A stretch of 64,000 bases of DNA from Lepiota brunneoincarnata (Eukaryota; Basidiomycota; Agaricomycetes; Agaricales; Agaricaceae): assembly GCA_023014365.1 (NCBI GenBank), contig JAEBUN010000008.1, positions 1,240,001-1,304,000 on the forward strand. Reading direction: 5' to 3'. The notes below the pieces were generated by a model. It ran no database searches. It was not told the origin of the DNA and was given only the letters and a program-made list of their open reading frames with translations. This document shows positions 47,481 through 58,961 of the stretch, piece after piece (the first letter of the stretch is position 1; every line of letters starts with the position of its first letter). A program made the translations under genes and the position numbers.

Positions 47481-48683
47481 GTAGCTTATGTAGGTGACTG
47501 GCGAGGGAGGGGGCTTGATTTTTAGTGTAACTACAATTTTTAATTCCAACCTTCTCTGAATGCTTGCGGGCAACTTGGGAGTAACGTCATCACGGCGTGC
47601 TCGGCAAAGGTGGTAGGCTTGCCTAGCGTTCGCTGGTAATCTTGCCCTATGGATAAGTCGGAAACCGTGCCTTGCCTTGATCAATACCAATGCGTTATAA
47701 TGAATGAAACGCCTCGTCTCTTCCATGGGGTTAATTTTTTTTTTTGCCCGGAAGCTGTGATTCAGGGTTCGTGTCAAGAGTGGCAGCAGCAGTAGCCCCG
47801 ATGCTCCGTTATAAGAGTTTTGAATGATGGGTGCCTAGCACTTTGAGCTCCGTTGCGAACAGCGTTTTTCCCCCCTACGGATGAGAGACGGAGTGCCAGT
47901 AGCCAAACTCATCGGGTGATGTGTTCTCTCGACGGCAGCGTTAGAGCTCTCTGTCTTCCTTCTGATGGGAGGATAATTGCCATGCCTCGGCCCTCCGCAT
48001 GTTGGCAGCGGGGCGCATTATCGTGAGGGCTAGCTAGACATCAACATCCCCACCAACAAAGACGGGTGGAGGGTTATTCATCGATGGCTGTGGGATTTCC
48101 TAGTGGGTGTGCGCGGCGGGCCCTTGGCTGCCCACCGACTTTCAGAAAGGATGACATGCTATTATTTTATAACGTACGTACCCTGCGGTTTAGCTCGATT
48201 CTTCGCCCAGCAGTAAAAGAACGGAGGGACGACCATAAAACGGGCGGAACTTTTGGCTTTTCAAGCTCGGGTGTATTCAGTGAGCCCCGCCCCAAGTTCG
48301 CCGTGATTTCAAATTCTTGCTTCCTGATCCCTGAGCACAAGGTAGATTGAGACCAACGCCATGTGCATGTGGCCGCGAGCAGACAAGCTAAGATCATTTC
48401 CAGTTCCCGAATAGCCGGCTATAACCGGGTCGTTGCTGCGTGATTGTTCGTCTGTAACGCTGAATCCTTGACTTTACAAAAAGGCCATGGAACTGTGCTC
48501 CTCGAGGTCATTGGAGCTTACGCGACCGGGGAAGGGAAGGAAGGGAACACGTGGTGTGATGCAAAGGGCAAGTCCAACAATCATCACTCCGATGACGCTG
48601 CCATTTTCACCACAGGCCCCGCTCATGCAGCACATATATCAGGGAGCCGCATCTACGCTTGTTACTACTACTTTTCAACCACC
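47481..48683. other. Intergenic region
   Basis: Separates the AAO array from the acyl-CoA synthetase. No gene, repeat or RNA recognised; open frames here lack domains. Confidence 0.5.
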
Positions 48684-51039
48684 ATGACAGGACCAAAACC
48701 ACTCTCCTTGCGCACAGGGACACTTTGGCCAGGGCTCTGTTGAGGTCGAGCCTGCACAACCAGGCCAAGGGCCCGTGCGTAGGCTTGCCATCACATCTGA
48801 AGAGCTCGTTAACTCGACCTATGGAAGGCATTGACACGATTCCTGATATCATCGCTTATGCAAAGAGGGAGTACGGTGATATGAAGGCCGTGGGATGGCG
48901 CGATGTCATCAAGGTTCACGAGGAGCAGAAGGAGGTCAAAAAGACTGTCGACGGTACTGAAAGGACAGAGACCAAGACGTGGAAGTACTTTGAGCTCAGC
49001 GACTACAAGTACCTCAACTACATTGAATTTGAAGCTGTTATCTCACAAGCTGGACGGGGCCTTGCAAAGCTCGGGATCACAGTCGACCATATTTTCAATC
49101 TCTATGCATCCACAGGGTAAAGTCCATGCTGCTGCTCTTGGGGCAACCGTTTCACCCGTGAGCTCACAGAGAGAACTTGGTGTAGACTGAATTGGCAAAT
49201 CATATCCCAGGGGTGTGCTCTGATTTCAACCACCATCGCTACCGCATATGATACCCTCGGCGAATCAGGCCTAGAACACTCCCTGAATGAACCAGAGTCA
49301 GTCGGCTTATTCACAAATGACGACCTTCTTCCCACCGTCCTCAAGGTCCTTCCACGGACACCCTCGGTTCGATTCGTCATCTACGACTGGCAAGCCAAAA
49401 GAAGGTATTATAGATCAGATACAAGGTATCCGGCAGGGTATCAAAGCCATCCACATCGACGAGCTCTTTGTCCATCGGCAAAGACGTCAATATCAACACT
49501 ATCCAGGACCGTCATCCTAAACCAGATACTCTCGCATGTATCATGTACACCAGCGGGAGCACAGGTACACCCAAAGGCGTCTGCCTCACCCACAACAACC
49601 TCATAGCCTCCGTCGCCTCCGTCTACCTCGTATTCAAACCCCATATCCCCCCCGGTGATCGTTACCTCGCATACCTTCCCTTGGCTCACGTCCTCGAATA
49701 CATCGTCGAACTCGTCGCATTGTTTGTCGGCGTCACCGTAGGCTACGCCCGGCTCCAAAACTCTCACCGACAACTCGGTGAGGAATTGCAAGGGTGATCT
49801 GGTTGCGTTCCAGCCAAATATCATGTTTGGAGTTCCCACTGTCTGGGAGACGATCAAGGAAAGGCATTACGGGCAAGGTTGATTCCTCAGGGACGGTTGT
49901 CACGGGGAGTTTTCTGGGGAGCATTTACGCTCAAGAAGGCCAAAATTCCTGTTCTCAGCTCGATTGCGGATAATTTCGTGTTGAGTCACGTCCGGGCGGC
50001 TACTGGGGGACAGTTGAGATTTGGAATGAGTGGTAGCGCGTCGATCAGCAAGGATACACAAGACTTTCTGAGTAATACAATAATGCCACTCATGCAAGGT
50101 GAAACGGAACAATTTTTATCTCGGTGTCGCAAGCGGGTTTGGCTCATGCTTATATGTTATGTTTTTTTTTTTTTCAGCATATGGACTAACCGAAACATGC
50201 GGAATGTGCACACTCCTGCCTCCCGAGCTTTACCAGACTAGCTCAGTAGGCCTTCCCGTGCCCTCAGCTGAGATCAAGTTCCTCGACGTACCGGAAGCGG
50301 GACACTCTTCGAAGAACGATCCCCCAGACAGGAGAGATTTGTATCAGAGGGCCGTCAGTCACCAAGGGCTACTTCAAGAGACCCGATCTCAACGAGGACG
50401 AAACGGTCTTCACCAAGGACGGATGGTTCAGGACGGGTGATATCGGGCAGTGGAATGAAGATGGCACGATTTCGCTCATTGATCGGTATGTCCGTTAGCT
50501 TGGCCAACCCAGCCCACCGCTTCCCCTCACTCACCCCTTTGTCGCATAAATAAGAGTCAAAAATCTCATTAAACTCCAACACGGCGAGTACATCGCCCTC
50601 GAGCACCTCGAATCGATATACAAGTCCTGTCAGCTCGTGAACAACCTTTGCGTCTACGCTTCCGCAGAAGCGAAACAACCCCTCGCTATCATCGTTCCGC
50701 ACGAACACAACCTCAAACAGGCGCTATCCTCCTCCTCCTCTTCTGCGTCACTACCCGACTTGTGCAATGACAAGTCCGTTAAGGAAAAGATACTGCAGGA
50801 ATGCAATGCGTTGGGGAAGAAGGAAGGGTTGAGGCCGGTCGAGTTGTTGTGTGATGTCATTTTGACACCGGAAGAGTGGACGCCGGAGAATGGGATGGTT
50901 ACCGCCGCGCAAAAGATTCAGAGGTCGAAGATTGCGAATGCGTTCAGGGATGAGATTGATGTGCGTCTTTTTTTTTTTTTTACGTCTCTGGGTTTTCGTG
51001 ACTGATCTTTTTTAGGCTGTCTATCGGAGTCAGAAGTAG
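48684..51039 (+). CDS. Long-chain-fatty-acid--CoA ligase (frameshifted copy)
   Basis: An AMP-forming synthetase that activates long-chain fatty acids to acyl-CoA on ER, peroxisome or lipid-droplet membranes (Faa1/LACS type, about 690 residues). The start is probably the ATG at 48684 (MTGPKP). Blocks in order are GQGSVEVEPAQPG, TRPMEGIDTIPDIIAYA, KTWKYFELSDYKYLNY, NWQIISQGCALISTTIATAY, the ATP-binding P-loop TLACIMYTSGSTGTPKGVCL, YLAYLPLAHVLEYI, FQPNIMFGVPTVWETI, AYGLTETCGMCTLLPPE, the adenylate motif FTKDGWFRTGDIGQWNEDG, VNNLCVYASAEAKQPLA and EEWTPENGMVTAAQKIQR, with TAG at 51037-51039. Extra single bases break the frame near 48811, 49404, 49471, 49752, about 49866-49910 (two) and 50332. Between them the coding sense is excellent, so assembly error is likelier than decay. 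Its 3' end faces Argonaute. Confidence 0.85.
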
Positions 51040-51441
51040 TCGTAATATTTAGTAGTGCAGCGTCAGGACTGGATTTCTTTTCAAGTTCGCCGTGTCGTGC
51101 TTTTAGTGATACCAATGCTCTCAGTAATTTGCAACCTACCAACGAAGTTCCCTTACGCAAACTTGGGGCAAGTGGATTATATAATGGTTTGATTCATTCA
51201 AGCAGAGCTAGGAGACTAAACACATGAAATCATCAACTCGTTCCATGACAGTAAACAGAGCAATTTGCACAGGCACAAAATACGAGAGCAAAGAAAAAAA
51301 GAAAAAAAATAACGGCAAAACATAGGTGGTCAGTCCTGCCTTTCGGCAGTGACAAGAAACTAATCGCAAGACCGAGTGTATATTGAGAAGTTCCAGGTGG
51401 AATTATCCTGTAGCCAGCAGGATCCATTCAGGCGATTTCGC
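51040..51441. other. Intergenic region between convergent genes
   Basis: About 400 nt between the stop codons of the acyl-CoA ligase (+) and Argonaute (-). Nothing else seen. Confidence 0.5.
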
Positions 51442-54400
51442 TCACTGCACCATTATACGTTAGAGCCACAAACAAAGGAGAAAATGTAAAACGCACAGAG
51501 AAGAACATCAAACGTTTCTGATTTGGGTGAATGGGTTTATACGCAGCCCTGTAGGCTTCAACAGAGGCCGTTTGGGTAGCCGTATCCGTAAGCGCGACCG
51601 CCGTCCCAGGTTCAAAGTGATGCTTGCCACGGGCACAAACAATGTCCGCATCTATCGGGGAAACAAAATGTCAGGACGACATCAAATGGATCGATCTGTG
51701 TCGGACTGACAGTAGACGGGTGCCGGGATGGAGACAGATCGTGTGGCACGAGCGTAGACGTGGCAAAGTGCAAACGCGAGTCCCTGGATGGCATCGGCAC
51801 TACGGGACGAAGATTAATCTCATATCTATTCATGACGAAAGGGTATAATAAACGCACCTCAGACGGTTCTCCTGTAAGCAGGGATGGCCTCGTCAGTGCA
51901 CGCAAGCTTCGAGAGCAGTATTACTTACGTCATGCAGGACCTACGAGCCGAGCATCAGCACAAAGAAACATTTTAGCCACGGAACGACGACACTTACAGC
52001 ATAATGAGCGGGTCTACTCGTCCCAAGCAAGCCACCATGGCTTTGCAAGTACCAATCAAATTCCACCGGGCTCGTAATGCCGCTATCAAGGATTGTTCCC
52101 GCGGGGCAATTCCCCGTTCTGTCTGCCAGAGTCAAAGGGTTCATCCTACCACCGTAGTATGAGTACTGAAATCCCATGGGCAGGAGAGGAAAATGGACCT
52201 GATATGGTGTCGCTTGATGACAACAAGAAGAGTGATACTTGGTTTGATCTTGAGTTCATCACATGCCTCTGTTAATTGGCGGTGAGTTATCGATCGATGA
52301 TGGGGAACCGTTCGAGTGACAAACCCCTGATTAGCGGCAACTCTGAACAATATGATAAATATTTCATTAATCAGCAAAAGCAAAAAAAAAGGGCGTACCA
52401 TGGTTCAAGACCTTGATCAAACTGTCCCTCAGAGACACCATCTACAGTACAAAGCCACTTTAACAAAAACGCTCCCAAGACAGAGGTTTCAAAGCCGAAG
52501 ACTCACCTCGGAAAAATATGAGCTTCTTGGGTGTATATGTCTGGACCTTGTCCGTAAACTTCCGGTACCCAATGTGCGAACTCAAGATTTCCTAAAAATA
52601 AATAAATCAAATACATTCGAGACGCAATGCGCATTTTCACGTAAGAAAACAAAACTCACCTTGCACATTCCCTTGAGATCATCGATAAGTTCCTGTCGAC
52701 CAATCTGAAGCGAGCTCGTCGCGATGTACTTCGAAGCAAGCCCATCAAGACTTCCAACCACAGAAGTAAACGACGGTCGACCTTCGGCACCAGGAGCAGG
52801 GTGCTGGACATCAGCACCTACCAAAAATCCACTTAGCCAAGGACAAGGTAACGCGGGGGGGGAAGCTGCACTTACCCATAATAACCACGGGATTCGCGGG
52901 ATCCGCGAGGAGGGGTACACTCCTCTTCTCTGGTGTGACATTGATGCCGCCGAGCTTGACGTTGACCCTGCGAGCGTGTCGTCAGAATCAACTGAGAATA
53001 TCAGATTCGAAAAGGGAAGCTGACTTAAGAGCGACGTTCGCCCAATATTGGATATTCGCGCCAACGCATTTGGAGGATTTCAGGCACTGGGTGGCTACAC
53101 CTTGCTGGAAAGGAATCAATTGGGTTACGGCTGCCCCGCACGCATGATACTACATACCACGATATCACCGAAACTGCGTAATCAAATGTTAACAAGCGGT
53201 AGAAGCGTCGGAGAGGTGATCACACTGACTGTTTCACGGCTGTATAGATCTCGACATTGCCCTGATCTGGCAAGATGACGACAATCAACTGCGGCGGCGA
53301 TTTCTTCCTCTGGAACGAAGCGGTACCAGCGTCTTTCAGTCTCTAAACGACGAGAAAAATAATGTCAACAACCTCTAATTCCCATACCACAAGAAGCTGA
53401 CACAAACCTGAACAATATTCGCCTGCGGATCCTCCCGGGTGATAATCGGTGCGGCGTCGTTTATCGTGATACCTGTCCTCAGGATATTACCAACCCGATT
53501 CTATCACGCAACACAAGTGTTAACCCTACCTGTGCTACGGAAACCTTGAATCAAGCCTCTAATCATCTCGCTGGCAGCCGCGTCCCTGAACCGTCGATCG
53601 TCATAGCTCACAATCAACCAGTGATTGATGGTGACAGCGTTAACAAGTCTCTTGTCCGCCCTTGAAACACACAAAGTTAGCGGCGTTGAACTCGCGGCGT
53701 CTTGACTTCGGCTTACATATTCCACTTGCCATCTCTGGGGACCTAAACAAAGCCATCAGGTTTGTTGTACCGTTAGCAAGCAGAAACGTGACATACAACC
53801 GTGGGATCCTTGCTTCCCGCTCCATACTGCAAAGCTGGGGTGGGCAAGACGCGTGCGGCTAAGGAAAGAGGTCCATTCTCGGTGGTAATGGTCATTCCAA
53901 ACTCGCGAATATATTCCGATTGACCATATTGAAGGAGCTATAACAAGCGAGCATCAATATAGATCGAGAAGCGCACAAACTATACATACCGAAACGCCTC
54001 TCTCAATGCTTTGGAAACGTTCGTTGGGCTTCTGAGTAGAGAACGTAACCATATCCTTCGTCTTATCGCTCGGAAGTTGTTTCCGCATGATTTGACCGGC
54101 TGGGACCTGACATAACTCAAGCGGTACAAGGGCACCACTCGAGCCCAGCTATGCACAAAAAAATATTTAATCACACGGATAAAATCAAGGCCAAACCCGA
54201 AGCTACGCACCTCCACGCAGAACATTTGTGGAAAGCGAATGCTGTGGTTCATCATTTGAAAGTACCGAGCAACGGTGATGTTCTGTCCTTGATACTCAAA
54301 CGTGATCTGGCCAGCACCCCGATCCGATAACCGACGGATGGCCCGTTTCTTGTTCCCCGTCGTCGCAGGTACCGTAACCTTCAAGTTTATCAAGAACTTT

Positions 54401-55773
54401 TGCAATCGCATGCGCTCCCGTTCGGACAATCTCTGAGGAGAAAGCAAGTTGCTCGGGTTATTCCTAATTGCGTTATCCCTGAGTCGATCAAAGAAGTCCA
54501 AGCAAAGATCGATGAGGGGTCCTTGACGATACATCATACAGGTGGCGATATCGAGGTTGAGGAAAAGGCGACCGGGGCCGGGTCTGATAGACTGGAAAAA
54601 GCCTCGCCATAACTCGATCCCTCCACCGATCTGGCGGTGGCCTTCGGGCGTGAAGAAACTGCGAACATTGAACGGATAGTTCATGTTGGGTACGACACGA
54701 ATGATGGTGTTGTATGCCTTTGGGTGGGAATAAATAGGAGATAACTAAAAAAAAATCATGGGTGCACTCACTGCGAGTGCAGTTGAGACCGCAGTGTCCC
54801 AGCTTTGCTGTCCTCGGACATACCGATGAAGAACACTGAGGAGATGGTCAGTATCCGACTTTGAGATATAATGGTATCGCCTCTGACTCTGTGTTAATCA
54901 TCGTCGCCTGGGTCAACTTGAGCTTATAGACCCTGGGCGGACGTGCGCCGGCCTTCGGAGCAGTCCCTCCATTCTTGGGGGCAAGGGATACCTCAAACTA
55001 GAGGGCGCACGCGTCGGTGCATGTTTCAGGTAACAGAAAAATGTCTTAAACGTACAGTTCGCGATACGCCTCCGAGAGGTAAGTCAATAGCCGCGTAGGC
55101 GATCTTGCGCCCATCGTAACCAACCGGCTTGGTGAAAACAGTCGGGTACTGATCTTGAACTTCTTTAAATATCTCCATGTTGACACGAGCCGGTAATTTA
55201 TCCGGATCGACAGCTAGACCCCATTATCGGAACCGTGTATAGAACAAGTTGACCAGCAACTCGACTCACCAACTAGACAGTAGGGAGAGCCACACGAGTC
55301 TCAGCCCTGGGGAAAGGAGAAGGGTGCAGACATAACATACCATCGTACTGGTATATCCTAATATTCGGCGTATCGACAGGGAAACAATTGACCTGAACTT
55401 GGATTGGCCTGCCCGCGGTGCCTTGACCCGGGCGCTTGACACCAATAGCCGTTACATGCGCTGATAGATCAGGGATAGGAGACGAAAATGGACATTAGCG
55501 AAACAAATTTGGGCAACGTGGAACGAGAAGATTGATAGCGATAATCCATCGAGCTCAGGAGCGAGCAAGAGTACAACATTAACGCATATTATCATTCCCG
55601 TCAAGGTGGACGACTCCTAAACAACAAGGCTCACCTGCTGGCGCAACAGCTGCGCCGGTGGCCGGGGCTGGACCGGGTCCCTGAGGACGACCGCGCTGAG
55701 GAGAGGCACCCCGAGGAGGGCCACCTCTACCAGCAGATCTTCCACCGCGACCAGGAGCAGACCTTGGAGGCAT
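51442..55773 (-). CDS. Argonaute
   Basis: Guide-RNA-binding effector of RNA silencing. ATG 55773 opens a Gly/Arg-rich tail ([16 protein letters not shown]), then the N domain ([18 protein letters not shown]), L1 ([27 protein letters not shown]), PAZ ([30 protein letters not shown]), L2/Mid ([40 protein letters not shown]) and PIWI. Catalytic positions are [10 protein letters not shown] (D), GRQELIDDL (E), [11 protein letters not shown] (D) and [14 protein letters not shown], where the fourth residue is D, giving DEDD. Near the C-terminus come [20 protein letters not shown] and [14 protein letters not shown]. There are many introns, including consecutive micro-exons of 12 nt (51940-51929) and 14 nt (51871-51858). 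The last intron (51496-51445) leaves only the stop codon, after RLMFFS. One extra base may lie near 52534 (YTKKLIFF). The gene is otherwise complete. Confidence 0.92.
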
Positions 55774-56037
55774 TTGGTACAGACGGAGGGGGTAAAAGTG
55801 ATGGAAACAATGGAAAGGTGGGTTAAAGTGATGAACACAAGCCTACCAGAATGGGGGGATGGTAGGAATAATGGCCGTCAGGTGGAGAAGCAGAAGGAAA
55901 GGGCAAGTTCTTTTATAGGCAACGCCAATAAGGTTCAACATGCATCACGGGTCACATGTTTACACACGCTCATACTTCTATCAGCGTCCAGAATCCACCA
56001 ATCAGCTCCCGTCATCTTTGATACATATTAATATATT

Positions 56038-56889
56038 CTATCCACCACCCCCAATCCCTCCAATGAGAGTCAAACTCGCCACTATGGCCGCCACGACCTG
56101 GAACGCCCTCAACAGACTCGACGTGTTCCGTATTCGATCCGTCTCTCGATGAGCTTCCTCCTCTCTCTTCCTCGATCCCCTGAGGATATCATGCTTCATC
56201 CACTCTCCAGGCGGGCTGTAATGCCGGCCGGCTCCGGGCGCACCTCCCGCAGTATCCCGAGGCCTATGAGGCGGAGAATTATAATCAGGCGGCGGTTGGC
56301 GGAATCCAGCACTGCGGGCGCGGTGTGAGTATTCCCAGGCGTAGCTAGCCCGCGACCCAGATGCTGGAGGTGCACGCGGGGAATAAGGATGATGCTGTGG
56401 ATGAGGCGTTGTGGAGCGGTGCAATAGGCTGCGATCATAAGCACGCCTATGGCAAATATAGGTCTAGTGTCACTAGGCGGAGCTAGGACGAATGATACGA
56501 CACGAGGCATACCGCTGGCGATCATCAATCAGGGAAGAATAAGCTTCGCTAGCCGCAGAGAAGATTCTTGGTGACTCTGGGTCATTGGACACGTCGGGGT
56601 GATGTCTTTTGCTCAACTGGAAAGTCTGCATAAGCACAGTATGTTGCAACGAATGGCCGTGGGACAGACTTGGTAGTAGTGAGACTGGAACAAGTAGCAT
56701 AGACTCAGCAGGGATTGCCAACCAGAAAGAGGGAGTATTTACCTTTATCTGCGCCTTGGGCGCATTTCGGGGCACACCAAGCGTTTTATAGTGGTCAAAG
56801 CATAGTTGTGAGGTCGTGAAAGCGCGCCTAAAGCAGCTGAGTGAGGCTGAGCGATAGGCTGCTGCTGATGACGACGCAGCCAAAGACAT
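56038..56889 (-). CDS. Mitochondrial J-domain (DnaJ-like) protein
   Basis: Hsp40-type co-chaperone that stimulates an Hsp70 ATPase. The ATG at 56889 starts a Ser/Ala/Arg-rich presequence ([20 protein letters not shown], then RAFTTSQ) typical of mitochondrial import. The J domain is split by introns: [18 protein letters not shown] | [16 protein letters not shown] with the HPD triad | [14 protein letters not shown] | RAYDRSL. A low-complexity His/Pro/Arg linker (about 100 residues) follows. The protein ends with a single hydrophobic segment ([20 protein letters not shown]) before the TAG at 56040-56038, suggesting an inner-membrane anchor. The open frame runs upstream to a non-ATG codon at 56919 but 56889 is the first ATG. 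The gene is divergent from ATG101. The specific subfamily is not clear. Confidence 0.85.
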
Positions 56890-56998
56890 TGGAGAAATAC
56901 TGGCAATTTGGCTCGCCAACGAATGCGTGACCTGAGGCGATCACGTGCACATATAAAATACCCTGTTCCCCTGTTTCATCACCTTCAATCTCTACATT
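56890..56998. promoter_or_regulatory. Shared divergent promoter, J-domain gene / ATG101
   Basis: Only 109 nt separate the two start codons. It holds a CACGTG E-box (56942-56947) and a TATAAAA (56952-56958) oriented towards ATG101. Confidence 0.6.
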
Positions 56999-57930
56999 AT
57001 GGCTGGAGTAGGCAACACATTCCCGACCATCACAATCGACTTGGTGAATACTTTTCCACTTTTCAAGGACACCCTCCGACGTTCATTCGAGCGCATGTAG
57101 GTCCTCGACCGACAGACAATAAAGGACGTTCTTAATGGGATCCTACACTCAATCCTCTTCCATCGGCTATTCGGCCTAATAAGACCGCAGATATTTGAAG
57201 TCCTCGATGTCACGATGGCATGTATACTCATTCCATGCTCAATCGCAAACGTATCAATACTCCATACTCATTTATTTCCCTATCTTCCAGCCAGGCGTAT
57301 CCGATCCAGAGATGGAACAACTCGTACACGACAGAGTGGAGGCTTTCTGGAGAGCTATTCAAGCTGACGTGAACCGAAGAGGTCAAGTACGTTCTCTCAT
57401 CCGCCGTCAATCGGCTTTCGAACCCCCTCCCCCCTTTCTTCGACTCTCTCCGTCCCAGTTCTCAGCTACGAATCTCACACACAGGTTGTGGTCACATTTT
57501 CCGAGAAGCGCCCGAAGAAGTCTTGGTACCAGCTTTATGTGGGAGAAGAAGACGTGCCTTGGGAACAATGGTACACCCCTTTTGCCTATTTTGCCCATTT
57601 GGTTGGTTGGTTTACCCCATCTTTGTACCCCTAGGATTATCAACGCCGAACTTCGCCAACACAAGACCGAACGAGGTACGTTCTCACGAATTCGATGCAG
57701 TTCAACAAAGGAGTTAGATGGGGATAACGCTCAACCCCATTATCATAGATCGTCAGACCTTTAACGCCAACCTCGCATCGACACTGAACAAGTCAATACA
57801 CACCATGCTCACTCACACATCATCTGAACGCGGCAGGACCGTGGTACCACCTATCACCCATTCTAGTGGAATATCTCCCTTTCCATTCAAAATCGCGGTC
57901 AGAGTTGGAGGGATTGAAATCAGCTCATAG
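56999..57930 (+). CDS. ATG101: Autophagy-related protein 101
   Basis: HORMA-fold subunit of the Atg1/ULK autophagy-initiation complex, partner of Atg13 in organisms lacking Atg29/Atg31. Exons 56999-57043, 57101-57217, 57291-57386, 57485-57570, 57635-57675 and 57749-57930 total 567 nt (188 residues, normal length). Visible blocks are LDRQTIKDVLNGILHSILFH, RLFGLIRPQIFEVLDVT, PGVSDPEMEQLVHDRVEAFW, VVVTFSEKRPKKSWYQLYVG, EEDVPWEQWIINAEL and FPFKIAVRVGG. The VPWEQW segment matches the family's conserved WEQW core. Intron 2 appears to use a GC donor (ATG|GCATGT). No frameshifts were found. It shares its promoter with the J-domain gene. Confidence 0.9.
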
Positions 57931-58961
57931 AACATCGGTAATCAGGCGCGCTGTCGAAAAGAGGTCTGGCTAGGAGGTCTGTTAGATTTATCCCCATATC
58001 ACCGACTTTACGATTGTTACAGGTCCTCCCTTCTGTACCTTGAAACGCTGTCAATAGACGGCAGAAGCTCACAAATGTATGATTAGCATCTCGAATAACG
58101 GAAATATCGGTGCAGAGCCAGAAGAAGAGAGTCCGCTGTCCATCGCCACCGAACACTCGATTAGTCCTCTGGTCCCCGAGCTGTCTTCTGTTAGCAATCC
58201 TGACATACGCACGCAGAGATGTCGTTGATGGTTGACGCATAATCGTCTCATGCTTACTTATCTACCGGGATTGTGGCAAGACTCATGCGTCCAAGTTCTC
58301 GAGACACCAAACCGATTCGCTGGCATAGTTCCACAAGTACATATGTCGTATCACGCCCCATTCATTCTTTCAGACTTGAATGACCCAGAATCTACATTCC
58401 GCGGTACACCTCTCTTTCAATTGTCTTGGCGTGTACGTTTATGCCTTTCACAACTCCATGCGTTTCGAAACAACAAAGCTGAGATCTGTTTTCCACCTAG
58501 ATGAACCACCCCTGACTGGACCAGGAATATCAGCCAAAGAATTGTCACCTGACTTTTCCACATGATTTCAACGATTTCATGGTCGAAAGGGGATATCGTT
58601 GTACGAATGGCCCTGGTGCCAGTGCATGGATACTTATTCAATCACCCTGGTTATTTGACGCTGCGCAGTCTTCTCTGATGCTTTTGGCCAGCCCCACGAG
58701 CGGTAATCCTAACTAATGTATCTGACTCATCTCTGATGTCCTCATTCGAAAATGAAGTCTTCTGTTCACGTTTTTCGTTAGTACCGGCTCGGGTTTGATC
58801 TGACCGGTCGATGAGAACGCAGGGATCTACCGTGGGTTGCACATTAAGCTCCACGCACGTATATACCCCATCAGTTCTACCACTTCACGTCCATTCTTAA
58901 TCTCTACCGGGGGTTCAAGCTTGATCCCAAACCCCTTCACCGACCACCTACATAACAACCG
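57931..58961. other. Intergenic region, no supportable gene
   Basis: Open frames on both strands (57920-58251 minus, 58232-58504 plus) overlap each other and show no domain. A short unrecognised gene cannot be excluded. It holds the promoter of the alcohol dehydrogenase. Confidence 0.4.

Noticed and set aside
48487..48687. An ATG at 48487 as start of the acyl-CoA ligase
   Set aside because: That frame ends before the conserved region. The ATG at 48684 leads directly into the family N-terminus apart from one frame change.
57920..58504. Short overlapping open frames on both strands between ATG101 and ADH
   Set aside because: No splice structure or family similarity favours either strand.
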